Positions 54,674 through 62,064 of a stretch of DNA of 64,000 nt are shown in pieces. This DNA is from JBCAXA01 sp038749025. GTDB lineage: Bacteria > Pseudomonadota > Gammaproteobacteria > Steroidobacterales > Woeseiaceae. How positions within the stretch are numbered: the stretch's first letter is position 1; each line of letters begins with the position of its first letter. The notes beneath the pieces were generated by a model that had not been told where the DNA came from, did not search any database, and saw only the letters and a program-made list of their open reading frames with translations. The position numbers were made by a program, and so were the translations under genes. The DNA lies in assembly GCA_038749025.1 (NCBI GenBank), contig JBCDIL010000005.1, positions 1 to 64,000 of the forward strand, in the 5' to 3' direction.

Positions 54674-55985
54674 GATGAGTACATCCGAGCTGGGCAGTCT
54701 GCAACGACTGATCGACGAACAGCCTATCTCCAGACTGCAATGGATCGTCTTCGGCGTGTGCATGGCGATGAACGCGTTGGACGGCATGGACGTGTTGGTC
54801 ATTTCGTACGCCGCACCGTTGCTGGCCGATGCTTGGTCGATTCCGGCCACGGCTCTTGGTGCCGTGTTTAGCGCCGGGCTAGTCGGTATGACCCTCGGCG
54901 CTATGTTCATCGCCCCCTACGCCGACGTTATCGGTCGGCGTACGATGATTTTGCTAGCGATCGTTATCACAGGCGGCGGGGTCTCGGCGACGGCCATGGC
55001 GGATTCGCTGCCCATGCTGATTACGTTACGACTGATCTCCGGTGCCGGCATTGGAGCGATGCTCGCCAGCGTTGCCACATTGGCCGCTGAGTATGCGCCG
55101 GATCGGCGCCGCAATTTGATCGTCGGTATCGTGTTGGCGGGCTACCCAATCGGGGCCGTTTTGTTTGGCTTGGTCGCTGCCGAGATTCTGCCGGTGTTCG
55201 GCTGGCAGTCTGCGTTTGTTGCCGCCGGAGCAACCACACTGTTATCGCTACCGCTGGTCTGGTGGTTGCTGCCGGAGTCACTGAGCTTTCTAGCGGATGC
55301 GAGACCCAAGCGTGCGCTGGAGCGCTGTAACGAGATCTTAGCTGCCATGGGGCGGGTTACCTTACCGGCACTCCCACCGCAACCGACAACGGCGACACGG
55401 CGCTCGGTTAGCGGGCTGTTTGAACCGCCGACACGCCTCGCCACCGTCTTTCTCTGGGCAGCATTCTTCATGTGTTTCGCTGGTCTTTACTTTCTGACCA
55501 GTTGGATCCCGAAACTCGCCAGCAGCGCCGGTTTGCCGCTGGAGCTTGCGATCTACGCTGGCGCGATCTTCAACTTGGGTGCGGTGTTCGGCATTGCGAC
55601 GTCGGGCGTGATGTCGCAACGCTTTGGGCTACGCTACACGATCAGCGGGTTCCTTGGCCTAACCGGTGTTGTGATGCTGCTATTTGGTTTCGCGACCGGC
55701 TCTGCCTGGACCTTAGTCCTGTTTGGGCTTATAGGCTTTTTGTTGCAGGGTGGTTTCGTTGGCTTGTATGTCATCGCCGCGCGCTTGTACCCAACCGTTC
55801 TTCGCACGACCGGCGTTGGTTGGGCCATCGGTGCCGGTCGTACCGGCGCAATCGTCGGCCCGTTCGTTGGCGGGTTGTTAGTCGCAGCCGGTTTTGGGAT
55901 CGCCGCTAATTTTCGGTGGTTCGCTATCGCCCTGCTGTTGGCCGCCGTGTTCACGTTGCGGATCCGCTCGGACCAAGTCAGCTAA
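54666..55985 (+). CDS. MFS transporter, aromatic acid:H+ symporter (AAHS) type
   Basis: 439 residues with twelve helices. The start region ISRLQWIVFGVCMAMNALDG and MDVLVISYAAPLLADAW resembles AAHS carriers, whose helix 1 has a conserved Asp-Gly-x-Asp pattern (LDGMD here). The loop 2-3 motif is YADVIGRRTMI. AAHS members import benzoate-, protocatechuate- or nicotinate-like acids, so this is a hint that the cluster's substrate or an intermediate is a ring carboxylate. This is inference. Confidence 0.85.
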   Translation: MAEMSTSELGSLQRLIDEQPISRLQWIVFGVCMAMNALDGMDVLVISYAAPLLADAWSIPATALGAVFSAGLVGMTLGAMFIAPYADVIGRRTMILLAIVITGGGVSATAMADSLPMLITLRLISGAGIGAMLASVATLAAEYAPDRRRNLIVGIVLAGYPIGAVLFGLVAAEILPVFGWQSAFVAAGATTLLSLPLVWWLLPESLSFLADARPKRALERCNEILAAMGRVTLPALPPQPTTATRRSVSGLFEPPTRLATVFLWAAFFMCFAGLYFLTSWIPKLASSAGLPLELAIYAGAIFNLGAVFGIATSGVMSQRFGLRYTISGFLGLTGVVMLLFGFATGSAWTLVLFGLIGFLLQGGFVGLYVIAARLYPTVLRTTGVGWAIGAGRTGAIVGPFVGGLLVAAGFGIAANFRWFAIALLLAAVFTLRIRSDQVS

Positions 55986-56013
55986 TCCAACCACGAGGTG
56001 GTGACGCGCCGAG

Positions 56014-56877
56014 CTAGCGCCCAAACACAACGGTCTTTTTGCCATTAATCACAACGCGGCGCTCGGCGTGCCAAGCGACAGCGCGATGTAAAACTGCCGC
56101 CTCAACGTCGCGGCCGATCTCGACCAACTCGCTCGGTGTTTGCGCATGCGTTACTCGCATAACGTCTTGCTCGATGATCGGGCCTTCATCGAGGTCCGAT
56201 GTCACGTAATGCGCTGTCGCACCCATCAGCTTGACGCCTTTTTCGTACGCTCGATGGTACGGACGAGCGCCTTTGAAGCCTGGCAGGAACGAGTGGTGGA
56301 TGTTGATAGCCCGGCCATCCAATCGTTGGCAGGTCTCGTCGGACAGTACTTGCATGTAGCGAGCAAGCACCAACAGGTCGGCGCGTTCACGGCTTACGAT
56401 ATCGAGGAGCTGCGCTTCTTGTTGCGGCTTGGTTTCCGGCGTGATCGGCAGGTGGTGATAGTCGACATCGTGCCACTCGACGAATGAACGCAAAGTCTCG
56501 TGGTTTGATACGACGGCGACAATATCGATCGGGATCGTACGATGTTGCCAGGCGTTCAATAAGCGATTCAGGCAGTGGCCCATTTTTGAGACGGCAACGA
56601 CAACACGCATTCGCTCGGCGCTGCTCACGAGCTCCCAGCGCATACCGTACGTTTCGGCGATGGGCGTGAACGTCGTTCGAACGTCATCCAGCACCAATGC
56701 GCTCCCCAGAGACTCGTACTCCGTGCGCATAAAGAAGCGATTCGAGACGGGGTCTTTGTATTGCGAAGACGCTACGATATTAAATTGCTCCGCAGCGAAA
56801 TGGCCGGCGACGCCAGCGACGATCCCGGGCTGATCCTCACACTGGAAGGCCAGCACGAACCGCGTGTCAGCGCTCAT
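56014..56877 (-). CDS. purU: Formyltetrahydrofolate deformylase
   Basis: 287 residues: an N-terminal ACT domain (about 5-80, FVLAFQCEDQPGIVAGVAGH) and a formyltransferase-like hydrolase domain. The active-site region is INIHHSFLPGFKGARPYHRA, with the catalytic Asp in YVTSDLDEGPIIEQD. It hydrolyses 10-formyl-THF to formate and THF. Located 8 bp behind a FAD oxidoreductase gene in the regulon, it would free the THF loaded by the demethylase and export the carbon as formate. Confidence 0.95.
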   Translation of the reverse strand: MSADTRFVLAFQCEDQPGIVAGVAGHFAAEQFNIVASSQYKDPVSNRFFMRTEYESLGSALVLDDVRTTFTPIAETYGMRWELVSSAERMRVVVAVSKMGHCLNRLLNAWQHRTIPIDIVAVVSNHETLRSFVEWHDVDYHHLPITPETKPQQEAQLLDIVSRERADLLVLARYMQVLSDETCQRLDGRAINIHHSFLPGFKGARPYHRAYEKGVKLMGATAHYVTSDLDEGPIIEQDVMRVTHAQTPSELVEIGRDVEAAVLHRAVAWHAERRVVINGKKTVVFGR

Positions 56878-56885
56878 CGGTACCG

Positions 56886-58451
56886 CTAGCGATCACGAAG
56901 TATTTCTCGGGCCGCGTTGTGGCCCGACACAGCGGATACCGAGCCGCCAGGATGCGTCGACGCACCGCACTGATACAGTCCCTGGATCGGCGAGCGGTAG
57001 TCAGCGTAGCCCGGGGCCGGTCGCATAAAGAACATCTGATCGAGCGTCAGATCGCCGTGCTGCGTATTGCCACCCGGCATACCGATATCGGCCTCGATAT
57101 CAGGCGGCACGTAGGTCTTGTAGCCCAAGACGGTTTTGCTGAACCCCGGTGCGAAGCGATCCATCACACCGAAGGCGTTCTTAACGAGATTCTCACGCTC
57201 GGCATCCCAGGTCGTGCCTTTCAACTCATACGGGGCGACACCGCCGTAGAGCGACACAACGTGCTTTCCGGCCGGCGCCAATGAATCGTCCCAGTACGAC
57301 GGCACGATCGGCGATAAGAACGGTTCCGACGAGTAGCCGCCGTACTTCGCCTCATCGAACGCGCGCTCTAAGTACTCGCAACTCGGCGCGATGTGCGCAT
57401 AGGCGGGATACTCAACGCCGGTTTTCTCCTGTGAGAAGCCGACGTACTCAGGCAATTGGTCGACAGCGCAAAGAATCTTGAACGACGACCCGCGGGCACG
57501 GAACGTGCGGATATCGTGCAAAAAATCATCCGGTAGGTGAGCCGGGTCGACCAGCTTATCGAACGTGGTCTTGGCGTTGACGTTAGAAACGACCAGTGGC
57601 GCATGAACCGTTTCGCCGTCGGCGAGCTTGACGCCGATGACCTGGCCATCGCGTGCCAAGATTTCTTCAACGCCGGCCGACACGCGGATATCCATGCCAT
57701 GCGCTTGTCCGGACGCAGCGAGTGCATTGGAGATCGTCCCCATACCACCGCGGGTAAAGCTCATGCCGGTTTGACCGATGAGGTGGGCGACCAGATAAAA
57801 AGCGGTACCCGGAGAATACGGTCCGACATTACCGCCGATCGTCGCCCAATACAGGAACTTGGCTTTGACGATGTCAGTCTCGAACCACTGCGAGACATAG
57901 TCATGGGCGCTCATCGACAATGTGTCGACGATTCTGTACAAATCGCGCCCGACGTTACGGTAGCGCCAAGCGAACTTGCCCATCCGAATGAGGTTTTTGA
58001 GATCGTGGCGTGTTGGATCAAACGGTGTTTCGAGCTGCAAGCGGCGCAGGATCTCAATCGAGCCGGTCAGGTACTCGAAAAACTTTGGGTAAGCCTCCGC
58101 ATCTTTCTTCGAAAAGCGCGCTATCTGCTGTTGGTTCTTGACCGGGTCTTTCGTAAAAACGATGCAGTCGTTGTCGAAGGTCGGATTGATGACGTCGGGG
58201 ACCTCGACTTTCGCCAAGCCGTACTTGACGAGCTCGAGTTCGGCGATGACCTTCGGGTGCAAGTGCCCCATGATGAACGAGTAGGTCGACGCACGAAAAC
58301 CGGGGAAAAACTCTTCGGTCACCGCCGCGCCGCCGATGATGTGCTTCTGCTCCAACACCAACGTTTTGATGCCAGCGCGCGCTAAGTAGGCGCCGCAGGC
58401 GAGCCCGTTATGGCCGCCTCCGACGATAATCGCTTCGTATTGTTGCGACAA
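56886..58451 (-). CDS. FAD-dependent oxidoreductase, PYROXD2/phytoene desaturase-like
   Basis: 521 residues. The FAD motif is IIVGGGHNGLACGAYLARAG, followed by VLEQKHIIGGAAVTEEF. The C-terminal flavin contact is GLYQCGASTHPGGSVSAVSG. Family members desaturate or oxidise C-C or C-N bonds; most bacterial ones are uncharacterised. It is about half identical by eye to the protein at 60387. The start is a TTG at 58451. A regulon site is centred 37 bp upstream. PurU is its only operon partner. Confidence 0.9.
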   Translation of the reverse strand: MSQQYEAIIVGGGHNGLACGAYLARAGIKTLVLEQKHIIGGAAVTEEFFPGFRASTYSFIMGHLHPKVIAELELVKYGLAKVEVPDVINPTFDNDCIVFTKDPVKNQQQIARFSKKDAEAYPKFFEYLTGSIEILRRLQLETPFDPTRHDLKNLIRMGKFAWRYRNVGRDLYRIVDTLSMSAHDYVSQWFETDIVKAKFLYWATIGGNVGPYSPGTAFYLVAHLIGQTGMSFTRGGMGTISNALAASGQAHGMDIRVSAGVEEILARDGQVIGVKLADGETVHAPLVVSNVNAKTTFDKLVDPAHLPDDFLHDIRTFRARGSSFKILCAVDQLPEYVGFSQEKTGVEYPAYAHIAPSCEYLERAFDEAKYGGYSSEPFLSPIVPSYWDDSLAPAGKHVVSLYGGVAPYELKGTTWDAERENLVKNAFGVMDRFAPGFSKTVLGYKTYVPPDIEADIGMPGGNTQHGDLTLDQMFFMRPAPGYADYRSPIQGLYQCGASTHPGGSVSAVSGHNAAREILRDR

Positions 58452-58479
58452 AATCGCCCCCGATTACCGAGAATCAGCT

Positions 58480-58497
58480 AAGTTGTATTCACATATT
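58480..58497. promoter_or_regulatory. Regulon operator candidate E1 (FAD oxidoreductase-purU promoter)
   Basis: AAGTTGTATTCACATATT, 16 of 18 bases identical to the perfect site D. Centred 37 bp upstream of the FAD oxidoreductase start. Confidence 0.65.
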
Positions 58498-58543
58498 GCC
58501 AAATAAAAGCGTCTCGATCCACGCTATACTTAGCGTTTCCGCT

Positions 58544-58561
58544 AATTTGTATTGTCAAACT
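58544..58561. promoter_or_regulatory. Regulon operator candidate E2 (aconitase X promoter)
   Basis: AATTTGTATTGTCAAACT, centred 28 bp upstream of the aconitase X large-subunit start. Together with its left flank (GCTAATTTGTATTGTCAAA) it is identical over 19 bases to site B2. Confidence 0.65.
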
Positions 58562-58579
58562 GCTGTGGAGTTTTCGCTC

Positions 58580-59860
58580 ATGGAGCTGACCGATCACGAA
58601 AAAGCCATGCTGGATGGCGCCGAAGGTCCGGCGGTGCAACAGGCCATGCGCCTCCTGACGCGCTATGGCAAAGCGTTGGGTGCCGAACGACTGGTCGAGA
58701 CCAATAATGTTGCCGGAGGCAGTGTGGGCTCATTGCCCAACCGACGCAACGTGATTAAGGACACCGACAGCATGGAGGCCATTTTTTCGTTGATGAACTT
58801 GGACAGCGACGTACCGCTCGAGATACCGCGCGTGAAGACGATGGCGTACAAGTTAATCGAAGCCGGTGACCCGGATTACTACGACAAACAGCGGGTCTCG
58901 GAACGCGCTCAAAAACTGATCGAAAAAAACGCCAAGTTCTGCGACGACATCGGTATTCAACGTTGTAATACCTGCACGCCGTACCAGGTGGGCAACGTAC
59001 CGACTTACGGCGAGCACCTTGCCTGGATGGAGTCATCCGCGGTGATTTACGCCAACTCGATTGTCGGCGCGCGCACCAATGTCGAAGGTGCGCAGAGCAC
59101 AGCCGCGGCTATGCTAACGGCGCGCATACCGTACTGGGGCCTGCACGTTCCCGAAAACCGCTATGCGACTCACCACGTAACGGTCGAGTGTGAGGTCGAA
59201 TCGATGATGCACTGGGGACTGATGGGCTACTACATCGGCGAACAGGTGCAAGAGGCGTCGCCGGTATTAACCGGGCTTCAACAAGCCCCCGACCTTCGTC
59301 GTGCGAAGCACTTCGGCGCTGCGGCAGCGACATCGGGCGGTGTGGAGATGTACCACCTGGTCGGCATGACACCCGAAGCACCGACACTCGAGCAGGCTTT
59401 GCGCAACAAACCGGCCGAAGAAACATTCCGCTTCGGCCGAGAAGAGATGGAAATCGCGTACAAGCATCTCAATACGGCGACCGACCCGAACGTCGATTTC
59501 ATCATGCTCGGTTGCCCGCATGCGTCGATCGAGCAAGTGCGTATCGTCGCGCGACTCATTGAAGGCAAGCGCGTTTCAGAAAACACCGAGCTGTGGATGT
59601 TTACGCCGAAAGCCTTGAAAGCGCATGCCGACCGGATGGGCTACACCGAGATCATCGAAGGGGCCGGTGGCCAATTGATGTCCGACACCTGCCCAGCGCT
59701 TGGACGTGTCCATCCGGAAGGCGTCAAAGTAGCGGCCACCGACTCGTGCAAGCAAGCGCATTACCTGCCAGCGACGCTAGGCTTTGATACGTATTTCGGC
59801 TCAGTCGAAGACTGCGTGCAGGCGGCGATCGATGGCCGCTGGACGGCCACACTGCAATGA
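58580..59860 (+). CDS. Aconitase X large (catalytic) subunit
   Basis: 426 residues. AcnX features are clear: an N-terminal MELTDHEKAMLDGAEGPAVQ, the conserved IQRCNTCTPYQVGNVPTYGE, GARTNVEGAQSTAAAMLTAR and IPYWGLHVPENR. The ATG at 58580 is chosen because GGAG precedes it and a longer frame from 58496 would run through operator E2. Bacterial AcnX is best known as cis-3-hydroxy-L-proline dehydratase, and archaeal AcnX as phosphomevalonate dehydratase, so a dehydration of a hydroxylated acid is expected. The small subunit overlaps by 4 bp. The substrate here may differ. Confidence 0.93.
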   Translation: MELTDHEKAMLDGAEGPAVQQAMRLLTRYGKALGAERLVETNNVAGGSVGSLPNRRNVIKDTDSMEAIFSLMNLDSDVPLEIPRVKTMAYKLIEAGDPDYYDKQRVSERAQKLIEKNAKFCDDIGIQRCNTCTPYQVGNVPTYGEHLAWMESSAVIYANSIVGARTNVEGAQSTAAAMLTARIPYWGLHVPENRYATHHVTVECEVESMMHWGLMGYYIGEQVQEASPVLTGLQQAPDLRRAKHFGAAAATSGGVEMYHLVGMTPEAPTLEQALRNKPAEETFRFGREEMEIAYKHLNTATDPNVDFIMLGCPHASIEQVRIVARLIEGKRVSENTELWMFTPKALKAHADRMGYTEIIEGAGGQLMSDTCPALGRVHPEGVKVAATDSCKQAHYLPATLGFDTYFGSVEDCVQAAIDGRWTATLQ

Positions 59861-60285
59861 GCGACGGCCCAACAATCATTTTGCATGGCCGGGCTGTTGT
59901 TGATGGATGCGCGGAAGGTGAAGCGTTCGTGACGTCACAGACCATCTCGGGTTTTGGTGGCATCGACCCGATGACCGGCACCATTACCGAACGGCGCCAC
60001 GAAAAAGTCGGCCAATCGTTCGCCGGCAAGGTGTTGATCTTCAGAGGCGCCAAAGGCTCGTCCGGTTGGGCGAGTAATTTCCAAACCGCGCGTTTGGCCG
60101 GTGCCGGTCCGCTCGCGGTGATCTTTAACGAACTGACCACCAAAATGGCACTCGGCGCTGTCGTTATGCGAGTACCGGCGATGACCGATCTTGATCAAGA
60201 CCCGCTTGCGGTTATTAACGATGGCGACTGGGTGAAAGTGGATGCCGACAACGGTGTGGTCGAAGTGCGTCGCAAAGCGCCGTGA
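59857..60285 (+). CDS. Aconitase X small (swivel) subunit, DUF126
   Basis: 142 residues, the separate swivelling domain of a two-subunit AcnX. Motifs: GRAVVDGCAEGEAFVTSQTI, FGGIDPMTGTI, SFAGKVLIFRGAKGSSGWAS. It closes over the active site of the large subunit. The start codon overlaps the large-subunit stop (ATGA), so the two are made in step. Confidence 0.93.
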   Translation: MSDGPTIILHGRAVVDGCAEGEAFVTSQTISGFGGIDPMTGTITERRHEKVGQSFAGKVLIFRGAKGSSGWASNFQTARLAGAGPLAVIFNELTTKMALGAVVMRVPAMTDLDQDPLAVINDGDWVKVDADNGVVEVRRKAP

Positions 60286-60386
60286 TGGCGACGGCACTGA
60301 CAGCGCGTGGCCGCTGACATCAGCATGCCACTGCGAACCGTGGGACTGAAACTTGCGCGGCGATCGATGATGAAGGCCTGACGCGT

Positions 60387-61961
60387 ATGCAATCCGATTA
60401 CGACGCGATCATCGTTGGCGGCGGCCACAATGGCTTGACCTGCGGCGCCTACCTCGCGAAAGCGGGCTTAAAAACACTGGTGCTCGAACGGCGCGGTATC
60501 GTCGGCGGTGCGGCGGTGACACAGGAGTTTCATCCGGGATTTCGGGCGTCGACCTTCAGTTACATCATGGGACACGTTCACCCGAAGGTGATTAGCGAGC
60601 TTGAGCTAGAGCGGCATGGCTTGAAACACCTGAAGATCCCCGAAGTACTGCACCCACTCGAAGGCGATGACAGCATCGTCTTCTCGACCGATCTCGCGAC
60701 GACGCAAGCTGAAATCGCCCGCTACTCACGCAAAGACGCCGAGGCTTACCCGACGTTTTTCGCGGACATCACCAAGACCATAACGATACTGCGTCAACTG
60801 CTGCTCGAGACCCCCGTCGATCCCGGTGATCGCAGTTGGACGACGGTCAAAGACATCGCGCGATTGGGCTGGCGCTACCGGGGCATCGGCGAGGAGTTTT
60901 ACCGCATCACCGATGCGATGACCCAATCGGCCTACGATTTTGTATCGCGCTGGTTCGAAAGCGAAGAGGTCAAAGCGCTGTTCTGTTATTGGGCTGGGAT
61001 CGGCAACTTTCGCGGCCCGCGTGCCGCCGGAACCGCGTATTCGATCCTGTTTCACTTGCTCGGTGAGAACGGTTTGGGTTTCGCGAAAGGCGGTATGGGC
61101 AGTATCTCGAACGCCATTGCCGAATCAGGGCAAAGCCATGGGATGGATATCTGCACCGAAACCGCCGTCGCCGAGATAACGGTTCGCAATGGCCGCGCAA
61201 CCGGCGTCGTGACCGAGGATGGTCGGGAGTTTTCCGCGCGCCTGGTCGCCTCCAGTGTCGCGGCCCCGGTAACGTTTGGCCGGCTAGTGGCACGCGAGCA
61301 GCTGCCGGAAGACTTTATGGCCGCGATCGATCGTTGGCGCAGCAAAGGCGAGTGTTTCAAGATCAATTGTGCCGTTGATAGGCCGCCCACCTACCGTGGT
61401 TTCCAACCGGGGCAGGCGGGGGTTGACTACCCCTCATACGCCCATGTCGGCCCAACCATCGATTACATGGAGCGCGCCTACGATGATGCGAAGTACGGCT
61501 GGTATTCGCAGCGACCCTTCGTTTCGCCGATCGTGCCAAGCGTAATCGATGACACGCTAGCACCCGCGGGCAAGCACGTCGTCACGTTATCGGGCGGTCA
61601 CGCCCCGTATGACTTGCGGGACGCCAGCTGGGATGACGAGCGCGACAATTTCGTAGCCAACGTTTTTGCCGTGATGGACGATTTCGCGCCCGGCTTTACC
61701 GACAGCTTGATCGCATACGAGGTGTATCTCCCCCCTGACTTGGAAGCGGTGTTGGGCATGCCCGGCGGGCACGAATTGCACGGCGAAGTCGCACTCGACC
61801 AGTTGTTTTTCCAACGGCCCGCACCGCATTACGCCGATTACCGCAGCCCGATCCACGGGCTGTACCAATGCGGGTCGTCGGCGCATCCGGGCGGCGCCGT
61901 TTCGGCGGTACCGGGGCACAACGGAGCGCGCGAAATTCTCAAAGATGTCTCGCGGCTGTAG
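60387..61961 (+). CDS. FAD-dependent oxidoreductase, PYROXD2/phytoene desaturase-like (second copy)
   Basis: 524 residues with the same architecture as the protein at 56886: IIVGGGHNGLTCGAYLAKAG, ERRGIVGGAAVTQEFHPGFR, and GLYQCGSSAHPGGAVSAVPG. Long shared blocks (RSPIHGLYQCG against RSPIQGLYQCG) show recent paralogy. It is 101 bp behind the AcnX small subunit with no site of its own, so it is probably read with AcnX. The pair flanks AcnX in opposite orientations, suggesting two consecutive oxidations or two alternative substrates. Confidence 0.9.
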   Translation: MQSDYDAIIVGGGHNGLTCGAYLAKAGLKTLVLERRGIVGGAAVTQEFHPGFRASTFSYIMGHVHPKVISELELERHGLKHLKIPEVLHPLEGDDSIVFSTDLATTQAEIARYSRKDAEAYPTFFADITKTITILRQLLLETPVDPGDRSWTTVKDIARLGWRYRGIGEEFYRITDAMTQSAYDFVSRWFESEEVKALFCYWAGIGNFRGPRAAGTAYSILFHLLGENGLGFAKGGMGSISNAIAESGQSHGMDICTETAVAEITVRNGRATGVVTEDGREFSARLVASSVAAPVTFGRLVAREQLPEDFMAAIDRWRSKGECFKINCAVDRPPTYRGFQPGQAGVDYPSYAHVGPTIDYMERAYDDAKYGWYSQRPFVSPIVPSVIDDTLAPAGKHVVTLSGGHAPYDLRDASWDDERDNFVANVFAVMDDFAPGFTDSLIAYEVYLPPDLEAVLGMPGGHELHGEVALDQLFFQRPAPHYADYRSPIHGLYQCGSSAHPGGAVSAVPGHNGAREILKDVSRL

Positions 61962-62064
61962 CGTTCAGCCAGACGAAACCGGCCAGTCGCGTAAGGTCAC
62001 GTGCGCGGCAACCGTTGCAACACAGACGACGTCGTTGGTAACGCTGCGCTCCCGTGGTAGCGGA

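Noticed and set aside
58496..58579. Longer start for aconitase X at 58496
   Set aside because: The extra residues are unlike the family and the frame runs through operator E2; the ATG at 58580 gives the normal N-terminus.
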